Assembly (NCBI GenBank): GCA_031002005.1
Contig: CM061919.1
Location: forward strand, 35,181,088 to 35,245,087
DNA: 64,000 nucleotides
Reading direction: 5' to 3'
Source: Vandiemenella viatica
Taxonomy: Eukaryota > Arthropoda > Insecta > Orthoptera > Morabidae
Shown here: positions 45,627-56,879 of the stretch, piece by piece
Layout: each line of letters starts with the position of its first letter
How positions within the stretch are numbered: position 1 is the first letter of the stretch
Notes under the pieces: model-generated
What the model saw: the letters and a program-made list of their open reading frames with translations, nothing else
The model's database searches: none
What the model was told of the DNA's origin: nothing
Position numbers and translations under genes: made by a program

Positions 45627-46145
45627 TACATCTACATATATATTCTGCAATTCACAATATTGTGGGTGGCAGAGGGTGCTCGGCATCAAAGCTAATCTCT
45701 TTGTTGTGCATTCCAATCCCTAATGGTATGAGGGAAAAAAGAATTCATATAAGAATCAGTGCGGTACCTTATTTCTCTAATCTTATCTTTCCTGACAATC
45801 CGGCTCAAATAGATTGGTGGAAGAAGTATTTCACTTCACTCGTAAGTGAAAGTTGGAGTACACATGTTTACCAATATGTTTAAACTAAACGTGCGTCGTC
45901 TATCAACCAGAGACTCCCAGCCTAGTCTACTAATCAGTTCTGTGGCGCTTTCATAAGGACTGTAGCAAGCGGTCACGAATCGAGCGGCTCTTCTCTGTAC
46001 TTTCTCTATACTGTCAATCAACCTCTTACAAAACGGATCCCAAATGGCACAACATTAGTCCAAATGTGGATGCACAAGAGATTTGTACGCTATCTCATTT
46101 GTTTGTTCATTACAATTTTTCAAGATTCGACCTATGAATCGCAGC
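45627..46145 (-). pseudogene. 3' end of a (GTAGAT)n-tailed LINE
   Basis: On the minus strand this reads IGRILKNCNE..., then IDSIEKVQRRAARFVTACYS, PYESATELISRLGW and ESLVDRRRTFSLNIL, followed by a 3' region with CACCCTCTGCCACCCACAAT and a short GTAGATGT tail. It is the same family as the LINE at 47136-50015, with roughly 80% similarity in the shared part, truncated far into the C-terminal region. It lies within the copy-A satellite. Confidence 0.7.
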
Positions 46146-46531
46146 ATATCTACCTTGATATGTCGTATTAAAGAGTAAGTTCTCTGCTTTGGTCACTTCA
46201 TTTCTTAACCCTTTGACTGCTCTAGATGTATTAACGCGGGTGGCTTCTACTGCACCCAGGTGCTCTAAACATGTATACACGCGCCGCCTTGTCGCCCTGT
46301 GTGTGCTCTGGGCGTGTATACACTCGCCGCCTTGCCGCCCTGTCTGTGCTCTGGATGTGTAAACACGTACGGCCGCTCGGGTCCCAGTGTGCCCTGCACG
46401 CGTTAACGCGCTAGCCTCTTAGCGGCCCCGTCATGTAGCCATATTTCCACCCAGGATGGTTAGTTGTTTTCCTTATTCGGCCCTAGAGCGTTGGCAGATG
46501 CTATCTTTTCCTTTTAGTTTTCGCTGAGAAA

Positions 46532-47032
46532 ATGGCACGCCGTCGTGTTTGTACAGCGGAAGAAATCATGGAGATTCTTACTAGAAGCGACAGTGAATAT
46601 GATCTCTTTGATATGGATGACAGTGCTGAGTGATGACCCTTCGACAGGATCTCGAAGTAATAGTCCTAAGCCATGTACATCAGCTAGTGGAAAATGACCA
46701 TTTGTGTCCTCAAGTGAAAATTTTTCAGAATTTGAAGCTACAGATAGTGAGAGCGAAATGTGTGGAAAAAGAGAATGCTTTAATGACACGTTTGACCGCA
46801 TGCGCTTGACGATTAAGCTGCGGGATACAAGTGTGGATTATGTTAACATGCCAGCAGTTTGTCATTTTTCCTGATATTTCTAAAGAAGATCATATGATAT
46901 CTATTGCTGATGAGACAGGTGGTGTAAAAAGTTCTTTTTCCACATTCTCGAACTGCATTTTAAATGCTCACGCTCTTCACCAAGTAGTAACCGGACGAAA
47001 AAATACCAGTTCAGAGTTTCATCTGTTTCTGG
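46532..47032 (+). pseudogene. piggyBac transposase, N-terminal part plus late segment
   Basis: ATG 46532 opens MARRRVCTAEEIMEILTRSD then SEYDLFDMDDSAE, the acidic start typical of piggyBac transposases. After a shift, SDDPSTGSRSNSPKPCTS and FSEFEATDSESE continue the acidic tail. From about 46870 the text jumps to a late segment (CILNAHALHQVVTGRKNTSS, EFHLFLV). The catalytic DDD core is therefore deleted. The late segment joins in sense to the C-terminal part at 50258. Confidence 0.65.
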
Positions 47033-47135
47033 TAAGGGCGCATCCATTAAGAGAGGTGTTTTTCCGGATTTCCGGACCCCCCCCCCCTCTTGCTAGATCA
47101 GGTTCTGGTTCTTGAGACCACCCCCTCCCCCCTAG

Positions 47136-49934
47136 AAACTGGGATCACAGTTACGGGCAGCCCATTCAAATTCGGCACCATATGTTAGGAGTAGCGTAAA
47201 TCAGTCTCGACCATTAAAAGTACTCGTTATTAACTGTAGAAGTGTTTGTAATAAGCAGCCCGAGCTTGAAAGCATTATTAGTAGTACAGAAGCAGATATT
47301 GTATTAGGTACTGAAAGCTGGTTAAAACCGGATATAAGTTCAGCAGAAATATTTAACGATAGAATGAATGTTTTCCGTAAGGATAGGTTGAACTCCAATG
47401 GAGGCGGTGTATTTATAGCTGTTAGTAAACACCTGTCGTGTAGCGAAATAAATATCGATACGGTCTGTGAAATCCTATGGATTAGACTAAAAGTAGCTAG
47501 GACAAAACTTGTATTAGGGTCTTTCTATCGTCCACCAGATGCAGATGTATCTATTGCTGAGGCCTTAAGAACTAATGTAAGTAACATAGCTCATCAATTT
47601 CCAGATCATGCAATAATACTAGGAGGTGACTTCAACTTTCCGTATATCGACTGGAATAATTACGTCCACGTTACTGGTGGCAGGGATAAAACATCCTGTG
47701 AAATTATTCTTGACCTTTTCTCAGATCTTAATCTTGAGCAGCTCGTCACTGAACCAACGCGGTGCCACAACGATAACGAAAACATTTTAGATATTCTCGT
47801 TACGAATAGGCCTTAGTTAATCACGGACATTTCTATCACCATGGGAATAAGTGATCATAAAGCTGTAATTGCTACAGTAAAATTAATAGCCGCGCGCAAA
47901 AAGAAAAAAGAAAGGGTCGTTTACAGGTTTGACAAGGCCCCAAAGGAGAGTTTAAAAATGTTTTTGAGGGATAATTACATTACCTTTATAGAAGGAAGAG
48001 GCTCGGTTGAAGAGATGTGGCTTCGATTCATGCATATAGTCAGGGAAGGTATGGACTTACATATACCGAAAAGGACAATCAGGGATGGGAACGATCCCCC
48101 GTGGTATACACGTGAACTTAAACGGTTACTTAAAAAACAAAGGAAGATACATGCACGCGCAAGGACGACGATGTATAGGAGTGATTTAGAAAAGTTAGCT
48201 GAGACAAGAGAACATGTTAAAAATGCGATGCGCGAGGCTTTTAACGACTTTAGATGCAACTCACTTTCTAAGAGTCTCAACGAAAACCCAAAGAAATTTT
48301 GGTCGTATGTAAAAAAACTTAGTGGTAGTGACAACAGTATGTCAGTTCTACTACAAGACGGTCGGGAAGTTAATGACAGCCGCGAAAAGGCTACCGTATT
48401 TAACACCGAATTTAAAAATTCTTTCACTGACGAAAACATGGAAAACATTCCCGCTTTTGCACGGCGTGTAGAATTTGAGATGGATCCAGTTCGAATTGAT
48501 AGTGTAGGTATCATAAAGCAATTAAAGCTCCTGAAGTGGGGGAAGGCGCCGGGTCCTGATGGTATTCCAGTAAGATTATTTTCGGAATACGCGGAAGAAA
48601 TAGAACCATTTCTATCAGAAATATTTCGTAAATCTTTAGAAGAAAGAAAAGTACCTTCTGACTGGAAAATAGCGCAGGTGATTCCCGTTTTCAAGAAAGG
48701 TGATCGGAGAGATCCTAGGAATTATCGACCAATATCTCTAACATCTGTCTGCAGTAGAATTCTGGAGCATGTCATATGCTCTAACGTTATGAAGTTTCTG
48801 GATGAAAACGAGTTACTTACAGCAAACCAACACGGATTTCGTAAGAACCGTTCGTGTGAAAAGCAACTGGCTCTATTTTCGCATGACGTAATGAAGATTA
48901 TCGACGCAGGTTCACAAGTTGATGCTATTTTCTTGGATTTCCAGAAGGCTTTTGACTCGGTACCACATAACCGCCTTTTGGCGAAGATTCGAGCGTACGG
49001 TATATCTGATCAGATCTGCGAATGGATACGCGATTTTCTAACTGGTCGGTCCCAGTATGTAGTTGTTGACGGGGAAGCCTCTTCAAAGCTAGATGTTACT
49101 TCCGGCGTTCCTCAAGGAAGTGTAATAGGACCACTTCTTTTCTTAATTTTTATAAACGATCTCGGTGACAACGTTAATTGCAGGATGCGATTTTTTGCTG
49201 ACGATGCACTTATTTATAGGGAAGTGGGGTGCTCTGACGATTGCTTAGAAATACAGCGCGATCTGGATGTTATTTCGGAATGGTGCCGTAAATGGCAGCT
49301 TACACTTAACTGTAAAAAGTGCAAAGCAATGCAAATAAGTAATAAAAAGACCCCGTTTGCTTACGAGTACAAAGTTAACAATTCAGTTGTTGACACGGTC
49401 GATTCCCTGAAGTATCTAGGCGTAACAGTACAAAGCAACATGAAATGGGACTTGCACATAACTTCTGCCATAGGCAAAGCTAATTCTAAACTACGTTTTA
49501 TTGGTCGTATTTTGAGAAGCTGCAATGCTCATACAAAGGAAATAGCGTACAAAACACTTGTGCGTCCGCATTTGGAATACTGTTGTGCAATTTGGGATCC
49601 GTATCGCAAGGGATTGATTGACACGTTAGAGAAAGTACAGAGGAGAGCCGCTCGATTCGTGACCGCTAGTTACAGTCCTTATGTAAGTGTCACAGAGCTG
49701 ATACGTGGGTTAGGCTGGGATTGTTTGGCGGACAGACGACGTCGTTTTCGTTTAAATTTGTTGGAGAATATGCGAAAATCTCTAATTTACGAGTGCAACG
49801 AAATACTTCTTCCGCCAACCTATTTAGGTCGCAATGACAGAAGGGATAAGATTCGAGAGATAAGATGCCGAACTGATACATTTATGTATTCTTTTTTTCC
49901 TCGTTCTGTTCGGGATTGGAATACTCTAAAATAG
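47136..49934 (+). pseudogene. LINE ORF2, EN and RT, one premature stop
   Basis: A single frame runs from 47136 to TAG 49932-49934, interrupted only by TAG at 47814-47816 (VTNRP-stop-LITDISITMG; relatives have a glutamate there, so one GAG to TAG change explains it). EN motifs: LKVLVINCRSVCNK, GTESWLK, GGGVFIAVSKH, GGDFNFPYIDW and ISDHKAV. RT motifs: KWGKAPGPDGIPVRLF, NYRPISLTSV, QHGFRKNRSCEKQL, FLDFQKAFDSVPHNRL, SGVPQGSVIGPLLFLIFIND and FFADDALIYR. The C-terminal RRAARFVTASYSPYVSVTEL and SVRDWNTL complete it. All catalytic residues appear intact. The start of the native protein lies upstream of the truncation. Confidence 0.9.
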
Positions 49935-50015
49935 GATTGGTGCCTAGCACCCTCTGCCACACACAGTAATTGTGAATTGCAGAGTATAGATGTAGATATA
50001 GATGTAGATGTAGAA
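47136..50015 (+). mobile_element. Nearly intact CR1/jockey-group LINE with (GTAGAT)n tail
   Basis: The insertion starts around 47131-47140, near the N-terminus of ORF2, so it is 5'-truncated and lacks ORF1. It runs through the full EN-RT reading and a short 3' region, and ends in GTAGATATAGATGTAGATG repeats at about 49985-50015 rather than poly-A. TAGAAA at both edges (47133-47138 and about 50012-50017) may be the target duplication, though the tail makes this ambiguous. Confidence 0.75.
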
Positions 50016-50257
50016 ATAGCCCTCGCAACTTTTGAAGACCTTTATTTTTTTAGGTCTCAACATTCCAAAGCTGCACATTGTGAGCAAATACCCCCCTCCC
50101 CCCCTAAAATCGACTTTCGCGTCATTTGAAGACTTTTTTAGCTCTACAGACCAACAAAAATTTCAAAAATCTCACGTGAGATTTCCGTTGACCCCCCCCT
50201 CTCTACTTGGTAAGGGGGCCCAGATTTCACCTCACGTAATTTATGGACGCCCCCTTA

Positions 50258-50510
50258 GAGAACTTGTTGAAGCATATAGCACAGATAAGAACGAACCTAG
50301 CAATGGAAGACACTCTGATAAAGAATATCGTCAAGACTTTACTGGGAGACATTTTCCTAATTTCATTCATATTGAAAATTCAAAGAAGAGCACGCCAATG
50401 CGTAAATCCGCTGTATCTTCAAAACAGAAAGTGCGTCGAGAAACCAATGCAGAACATGTAATATACCACTGTGTGATGTACCATTTTTCAAGGCTGATCA
50501 CACAAAAAGA
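50258..50510 (+). pseudogene. piggyBac transposase C-terminal part
   Basis: RELVEAYSTDKNEPSNGRHS, DFTGRHFPNFIHIENSKKST and VSSKQKVRRETNAEHVIYHC follow the C-terminal plan of piggyBac transposases (LTGRHF...., basic VCSKKGKRRET-like segment, cysteine-rich end). The cysteines of the zinc-binding tail are largely lost. Non-coding sequence then runs to the right inverted repeat at 51023-51038. Confidence 0.65.
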
Positions 50511-51038
50511 ATTAGTAACCATGGGTAACTGCAGAGTAATAATTATATTACATTTTATACGCCTCTAAAATTAAACGAGAAACAAAAAAAAAAAAAAATA
50601 TAGACCGGTTCAAAAAGCAGGTTGGAAAATATGTGCAGAATTTGTGAAATGTATTCGGAAAGGTATTCTCTCCAGATAAATTACTACGCTCACAATCAAA
50701 AATCATTTCAGTTGCTGTAATTTCTATTTAGTATATGAAGTACCTGCATGTTTGCTTACGCAGACATTCACTTTTAGAGGAGTTGAAAAACATTAAATGT
50801 TATATTACCAGCATTTATTTTGTATCTGGGGGTTCAAATCGCAGAGCTACAGCAGAAGAACGTCACACACAACGCTCCAGATTATATTCAGCACACAGCG
50901 GTCCGGTTCGGGTGCCCAGCTCAGCAGCGCAGGTATCGGTCGAACGCGGCATTCCAGCGAAGGTAAACAGCTTAGGCGTATTCAAAGCAGCACTTAGCGA
51001 CAGCTCGACTGGGCAAACCGTAGCAGTTAAAGGATTAA

Positions 51039-51300
51039 GAACGAAATTTGAGCCTTAAATTGCAAAAGTAAAAACTGTGAAAGTCGCATATATGATACAG
51101 TTCATACCCTGTCCGCTAGATAGCAGTAGCACATATAGAAGAGATATTAATTAACTGCTTCACTGGTGTCGAATTATGTTACGTACCTATTATACTAAAC
51201 AATTGAAACAAATGAGGAGGTTCTTCTTTCATCCTACTACAAACCCCCGACATTACTATTCATTGCATTCGCGAAATTTTCACACCAGTCATCTTAATAA
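51039..51300. repeat. Satellite copy A, right end, with shared flank
   Basis: After the piggyBac, GAACGAAATTTGAGCCTTAA and AATTGCAAAAGTA finish a satellite unit. Then ACTGCTTCACTGGTGTCG, TACGTACCTATTATACTAAAC, CATTACTATTCATTGCATTC and TTTTCACACCAGTCATCTT parallel 58545-58710 after copy B. The satellite and this flank therefore belong to one larger repeat. Confidence 0.65.
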
Positions 51301-51509
51301 AATTATTGGTATCATGGAGATGGTATGGATAGCTACTGTATGAATTGGATTCTGAGTAAAAACTGTCTGTCGGTAGATATTCATTCTTATGGCTGATGGA
51401 TTGGTAGTCAAACTTATATAGGAAGCCAGATTTTAATTTAATTGCAATGGAGCACAGGCTCCAGTGGCGATTCCCCTACACACCCATCTTCCCCCTATCC
51501 TGCACTTAC

Positions 51510-53668
51510 CTACATTTGCCCTCTACAAATTTTATCTTTAAATTCTTTCAAATTTATCGGTAAATTATTCTTCATTTCTCTTGGTAACTCATTCCAATCC
51601 CTGACACCCTTACCTAAAAAAGAGAATCTTCCCACACCCTTGTGCCTGAAATCGAGTGCCAGCTTGAGGTCATGGTCATCTTTTCCCTTCCATGCACTAC
51701 TTTCCATACCTATTGCAATATCTTTCCATGCCTCATATATAGTATATGCCCTGTACACTCCCATGACCCTCCTCATCCTCCTCCTGTCTTGCAATGAATC
51801 CCATTGCAGCTCCTTTATCATATACGTCACTGATTGCATTCTGCGATAATTTCCAGAAACAAATCTAGCAGCCCTTTTTTGCACCCTCTCCAACTCCTGT
51901 ATTTGATACGTAAAATTAGGGTCCCATACTACACTACCATATTCGAGCAATGGTATCACCAAAGTTTTGTAACCCAATTCCTTGACTTCTCTCGTACATC
52001 CTCTCATCACTCTCTCCAACAAGTGCAGAACTTTGAAACATTTTCCTACCACCTGTCCTATGTGTCCTGCCCAGTTAAGATTGTTATCAAAAGTAATTCC
52101 AAGATATTTACATTTCAAGTCTTCAGCAAGCAATTCTTTCCCCACCTTATATTCATAATTAACCTTTTGTTTTTTATTTGTGTATGTAATAAGCTGACTG
52201 TTCTTTGCATTTATCTTCATCCCATGTTTACCAACCCAACTAGATATCCTGTCCAGATCACCCTGCAACTGTTTACAATCCTCTATCGTTTTGATTCTTT
52301 TATACAGCATTATGTCATCTGCAAACAATCTAATTTCAGATGATAAACAATCAACACAGTTATTGATTAGAATAATGAATACCAATGGTCCCAATACGCT
52401 ACCCTGTGGCACACCCATTTTTACTTCTACTTCTTTTGATACTACTTTTCCTACCCTAACATTCTGTTTACTACATTTTAAAAATTCTTCTACCCAGCAA
52501 ATCACTTTCTCATCCACTCCAATGGTTTGTTTTTACCTTATTTACTACCAGTTTATGGGTTACTCTGTCAAACGCCTTTGACAGATCTAGTGCTACACTA
52601 GCAATTTGGCCTCCCTTGTCCATTTCATCTGAAATATCTTGCATATATCCCACCAACCGAGATTCGCATGAATATCCTTGCCTGAACCTATGTTGCCCGC
52701 TTGAAAACCACTAACGTTTCTCACATATATTTCTGATGTGGTTGCATATCAATCTTTCCATTAATTTACCTACCACTGATGTCAAACTGATTGGTCTGTA
52801 ATTCTCAACTCTATTTCCCACCCCTCCTTTATGTACCGGTACTACCATTGCACTTTTCCAGTCATGTGGTAAGCAGACTCAATTTAAATAATATTTCAAG
52901 ATAACGTACAATGTCACATACGGCTATCTTTAAGAAATCTGTAGTAATATTATCTTCACCAGCCACTTTATGTTTTTTCAGCTTTCTTCGTCATTTCTAA
53001 TTGTGTTGTTAAGCTCGTTCTCCGAATTAGACCCTCCTGTTTCTTATTTATTGTCCTTAATGCTTTCACTGAACCAGTTACTTAAAATCTGTGCCTTTTT
53101 CAAATCGTCAGTAACTTCTTCTCCATCCTTATCCATCATTTTCTTTGTTGTTATTAAGTCCTTGTTTAGTTTTTTTAAATATTCCCTACAACACTGCTGT
53201 TTCTTAACTCTGTTATGTTCTATTTCTTACCAACCTCTTTAACCTCCTCACTTCCCTATTATAGAACATAGGTTCTCTACTTCTCTTTATTTTCTGCCTT
53301 GGAATTAGTATTTCTTCCCCCTTTCTTATTATCTCCTTGAATTAAGATATTTGCAAATCTTTGTTCCCTTGTGTTATTTATCTTATTTCCTTCCCAGTTT
53401 ACACCTGGTAAATTTAAATCCCCACCGATGATGATCATTCTATTCTCACCTCTGAAATCTGAGTATGAATTTAATTTCTCCCCAAGAGCCTCATCCTCTT
53501 CTGTCATTCTTCCACTGAATTAAACAGCCAACACTCTGATTTTTTCTTATTTATTACCCCAGAAATCTACCCCAAGTATCTCATGGTCTTGATCTATAAA
53601 TGCCAGTGAACTGTGGTAGTTTTTGTTAACTAGTATGAAAACTCCTCCACCAATTGCTCCTCTATCTG
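51510..53668 (-). pseudogene. CR1-like ORF2, EN middle to C-terminus
   Basis: From 53668 downward: IGGGVFILVNKNYHSSLAF, MIIIGGDLNLPGVNW (EN), then a deletion and MFYNREVRRLKRLVRNR (linker), KVAGEDNITTDFLKI, NYRPISLTSVVGKLMERLI and LDLSKAFDRVTHKLVVNKV with many stops. From 52517 a clean frame of 335 codons follows: MGVPQGSVLGPLVFIILINN, RLFADDIMLYKR, KYLGITFDNNLNWAGHIGQV, LEYGSVVWDPNFTYQIQELE and GVRDWNELPREMKNNLPINL, ending KDKICRGQM. The FADD box is intact, but the upstream half is broken, so it is inactive. Confidence 0.8.
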
Positions 53669-53670
53669 CG

Positions 53671-54810
53671 CCGTGCTCGGCTTGCATTGTTTATTTTCCC
53701 CACCCTCGATTGTCTTCTGATGTTGGTTCCTGCAGACCCCGCGTGCGAGTTTCGCCCATGAGAGCGCGCTGTGGCTCTGGTGGTGCCCTCTACCGGCTTA
53801 TGGAGTTGATTTTCGGGGACACGAAACCGGGAAGTCAGTCGGTCGGCAGCAGCCGATTGCTTCGTTGGGCCTAATATTTTCCCTAATTGACTGCGACGTT
53901 AGAGGTCTGCTGGTATAAGTGAGGACTTGTAATTTGACCAGGCGGCCTGGAAGCACCGCATGATGTGGATTTGTGACCCGACCGAGACGGTTCCTCGCTC
54001 GCATTAATCGAGGGAATTCCTCCGCTGCGCTCTATGTTCGTGAGCGGTTTTCCGCCGATTGGGGAGCACGGCAGCGGGCGGGGCTGGCGGTGGCTTCGAG
54101 GTTATAAATTGCCATTTCCTAGCACTGTCGGGTATTTTAGGAAGTATACCTGATGATTCCAACTACTAAGTGCGTTGCTTACTGCATTCTTGTTAATTGT
54201 GCTTAACAATTTTGTTACGGGAATGGGCAAAATTCCCCGATATGTGGTGCTAATCGTTCCCGCCACCTTATCAGTGTGTGTGGGTGGTAACGACGTATGC
54301 GCCGGTGTGTACAGAACCTTTTGGTAAGAACTTGATTCTTAAAGTTAAACTGAAGGACGCTAAGGTAAACTGATTCCTGTTTGTTTAAAAATAATTGCTG
54401 TATTTTGCCTCCTGTGTACAAATTTGTGTTTTGTACTAGCTGTAAATTTGTTATATGATGGTTAATTGGTAAGAGCCTGCTCTGTTATATTACGTTCCCA
54501 AGCATGTAAGGATTTTCTGTTTGGATGTTTAATACAAGTGGAGATATTGTGATTAGGGATATTCTCATGGCTTAACAAGCTTTTCATTGCATTAACATAT
54601 ATTTGTATTGGTACAGGATTTATTAAGATCATAATCTGCAAGATCGAAGCTTTCTTATGTATTATATTTTATTATATTATTTGTGATATTCTGTATAAGT
54701 TTAATCGTTGACCATTATTCTTGAAATCAAATGTTTGATAAAGGTTTGCACTTTATAACCATGCTCCCACATGCTTCCCACTGAGTCCTTAGTGGCAACC
54801 ACACATGTTA
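53671..54810. mobile_element. 1.14 kb insertion of unknown type inside the CR1-like ORF2
   Basis: CTATCTGCG (53662-53670) and CTATCTCTGCG (54811-54821) flank it, like a ~10-bp target duplication with a 2-bp indel. Removing the insert restores VYRRDRGAIGGGVF in the LINE. The first ~450 bp are GC-rich, the rest AT-rich. A TATA-like GGTTATAAATTG lies near 54100. No transposase, no inverted ends and no reverse transcriptase were seen. It could be a solo LTR or a non-autonomous element. Confidence 0.5.
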
Positions 54811-55094
54811 CTATCTCTGCGGTACACTCTGTAACCATCAGGAAAAACCTCACTGTCTAGTACTTCTTCTTTTAACCAACTCTCTACCCCAATTATTACT
54901 TGTGGTTCGTGTATCTCTATTAAGTTTGCAAATTCGATTACTTTGTTCATTATACTTCTACAGTTTACCATTAACACCCTTACTACTGGCTTTACATTTT
55001 CAGAATTTATCTTCTCTTTCCCAGTTTTGCCCCAGTCAGTTATTGTTTCAGCCACTTCATCTATTTCTTTAACATTTGTGACTCTTCCCATCAT
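54811..55094 (-). pseudogene. CR1-like ORF2, N-terminal part
   Basis: MMGRVTNVKEIDEVAETITD leads into VRVLMVNCRSIMNKVIEFAN, EPQVIIGVESWLKEEVLD and FPDGYRVYRRD, the first third of an apurinic-type endonuclease. It then breaks into the insert at 54810. The ATG at 55092-55094 is a plausible start just downstream of ORF1. Confidence 0.75.
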
Positions 55095-55216
55095 GAATCT
55101 GCAATCACTTCGATAGGCTATTTTTGTCTCTTCGCCAGCAGCCTCTTACCTAAAAGAGGCACAGTCCTGACCCCATCATCACTGGAAATGGGCTCCCTCA
55201 CTGCTTTAGCTAACAA

Positions 55217-55430
55217 CTAAGAAAGTACTCTCTTCCCCCTTCTATTTAGGTGTAGGCCATGCCTAGTGAAATCCCACCTACCAATGGTGTTCACAGGCAC
55301 AACCCCCAACACAGAACTAATGCCTTTCCCAAGTAGCACTTCCGTTTCCACATTAACCCGCCTCAAAGCATAGTTCAATTGTGGCCGGTCATGGCGACTT
55401 AGGACCTGCATGAGCTCCACCCTGGTATGC
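55217..55430 (-). pseudogene. CR1-like ORF1, C-terminal end (esterase-like)
   Basis: RHDRPQLNYALRRVNVETEV, then WDFTRHGLHLNRRGKRVLS, is the pattern at the end of SGNH-hydrolase/esterase-type ORF1 proteins of CR1-like LINEs (the DGLHLN motif with the catalytic histidine; here RHGLHLN, with the aspartate changed). The domain start and nucleophile serine are missing. It ends about 120 bases before ORF2. Confidence 0.6.
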
Positions 55431-55439
55431 TGTGCCTCC

Positions 55440-55870
55440 AGATAATATCAAGGCTTCCACATCTAGCCTCTCGTTGCTGTGATTGAGAAAGTCAACATTA
55501 AAATCTCCACATTAAACTATTTGTTTGTTATTTTGACATAGTAGCAAGGCACTGTAAATTGGTATTACTATGAGCTTTCCCTTACAATATTCTAGTTTAA
55601 CAACACAACATTAAAAGTGTTGATCTATACAATACTTACTTACACTTACACTGTTGCATTGAATATTATTTTTAGTAAAAATGGCAATTCCCCCTTTCTT
55701 CATTTTATATCTACAGAAATGAGAACTTAGTTTATAATTTGGGATGGACAGCTGAGATACTCCTGTGTCAGACATATGATGTTCAGATATGCACAAAACA
55801 TCTACATTGAAATTTCTGGAATATTTAATCTCATCTAGGCATAAGGTCATCAGTTTAACTAAATATTCCC
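55440..55870 (-). pseudogene. Endonuclease fragment of a different LINE
   Basis: On the minus strand, VDVLCISEHHMSDTGVSQLS, IPNYKLSSHFCRYKMKKGGI and AIFTKNNIQC, followed after a gap by CGDFNVDFLNHSNERLDVEA, form an apurinic-type endonuclease with the catalytic glutamate (SEHH) and GDFN boxes. It is unlike the CR1-like EN next to it. The part between the two EN halves is deleted, and there is a stop before CGDFN. It is truncated where the CR1-like copy begins. Confidence 0.6.
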
Positions 55871-56084
55871 CTTATATTTTGATGGAGAATAGTGGTCTGA
55901 ACACTTTGAGTCAATGAATTTAAATTGTTTACTTTATTAGTACGTGCTGGTATGTCAGTTGGAATTTCTAATTTCAGTAAGTTTTGATCAGGAGAGACGT
56001 TAATTTCTTATAGACATTTTAATACATTTATTTACTGTTAAAAGACTGTCTTAAAAGAAAAAAAAATAGAGTTGCAATTTATTC
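55871..56084. other. Short unassigned AT-rich spacer
   Basis: Nothing was recognised here; it may be a worn upstream part of the neighbouring LINE fragment. Confidence 0.35.
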
Positions 56085-56187
56085 CAATTCCAGTTTATGA
56101 TTATGCTTGTCTCTTCCCTTTCATATACTATTCCCAATTCCAGTTTATGATCATGCTTGTCTTTTTCCTTACATATACTATTCCAAA
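56085..56187. repeat. 51-bp tandem duplication
   Basis: CAATTCCAGTTTATGATTAT (56085) and CAATTCCAGTTTATGATCAT (56136) begin two adjacent units that both end CATATACTATTCC. No further copies. Confidence 0.75.
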
Positions 56188-56879
56188 TGTATCTACCAAT
56201 ATCCACCCAGTGCTCATCTCCAGTATATGCCTAATACATCCCTAACTGTCTTCATCCTTCTCTTCTCCAATCAGTGCAGTCAAAGATCCATCGCTGGTTC
56301 CAATCGTACCAGTACTGATTGTGTCCCAAAGTACTGACCCCATGGTTTTATTTGCTACCCAGCTGAAAGGGGGGGGGGGGGGCTGACGGTTCGCCCCATG
56401 TGTCACCCGCAATTCATGAAATGAAATAATCGAAAATATTGTGATACGAAAAAGGAGTTTTCTTATATCCTTTGGTGTCCAAGTTCTCCTACTTTTAATG
56501 TTTTAAATTCTTTTAAGTTGATCTAGAATTTTTTTTCTTGAAATGCATTTCAATGCACTGTGCACTTTCGTTACAGTGCAGTTCAATTATTGACAACACT
56601 GGGTGCTTAAAGAAAGGTATCATCACTCCAAAAATCGGAAATCGTACTTGCCGTCAGTTACTGTTGTTTGGATTTTATAGTTGTGGCTTTAAGTTTTTTT
56701 GGACGATTATTTATGAAACGAAGTAGTTTTGAAAATAAATGAAAGATCTCTAAAGCTATTAAAATAAAGGTAAGCAGATATTTAAACTGTAAATTCTCGT
56801 AATTATTTAAAGAAAAATCATATATATTATTTCTTTAAGGTGTTTTTTTTGTCACAAGCCATTATCTTCCTTCATGTTT
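56188..56879. other. Unassigned sequence with a poly-G run
   Basis: A run of about 14 G (56368-56382) precedes CTGACGGTTCGCCCC. No gene was recognised. TTGATCTAGAATTTTTT and short AT-rich runs lead into the satellite. Confidence 0.4.

Larger units (their letters stand above)
47033..50257. mobile_element. MITE-like element (~340 bp) split by a LINE
   Basis: TAAGGGCGCATCCATTAA at 47033-47050 and TTATGGACGCCCCCTTA at 50241-50257 form terminal inverted repeats with TA at the outer edges. Both halves share poly-C strings (CCCCCCCCCCTCTTGC; ACCCCCCCCTCTCTAC). Excising 47033-50257 rejoins the two parts of the piggyBac reading (EFHLFLV and RELVEAYSTDKNEPS). The LINE at 47136-50015 lies inside, leaving about 100 bp of the MITE on the left and 240 bp on the right. 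Confidence 0.6.
46205..51038 (+). mobile_element. piggyBac-like transposon, split by later insertions
   Basis: Left end TTAACCCTTTGACTGC (46205-46220). Right end GCAGTTAAAGGATTAA (51023-51038) is its inverted partner, and TTAA is the target. GC-rich subterminal repeats with GTATACAC follow the left end (46260-46370). Excluding the nested insertion at 47033-50257, the element is about 1.6 kb, so much of the transposase gene was already missing. Outside the TTAAs the flanks join into one satellite unit: TTTGGTCACTTCATTTC-TTAA-GAACGAAATTTGAG. Confidence 0.8.
51440..55435 (-). mobile_element. CR1-like LINE on the minus strand, interrupted
   Basis: Read from high to low coordinates: end of ORF1 (55430-55217), start of the EN domain (55094-54811), a foreign 1.14 kb insert (54810-53671), rest of EN and linker (53668-52980), RT (52900-51900), C-terminus to 51510 and a short 3' region. 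It is the same family as 22605-23738. The upstream end abuts another LINE's EN fragment at about 55440, so the copy is 5'-truncated. Confidence 0.75.
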
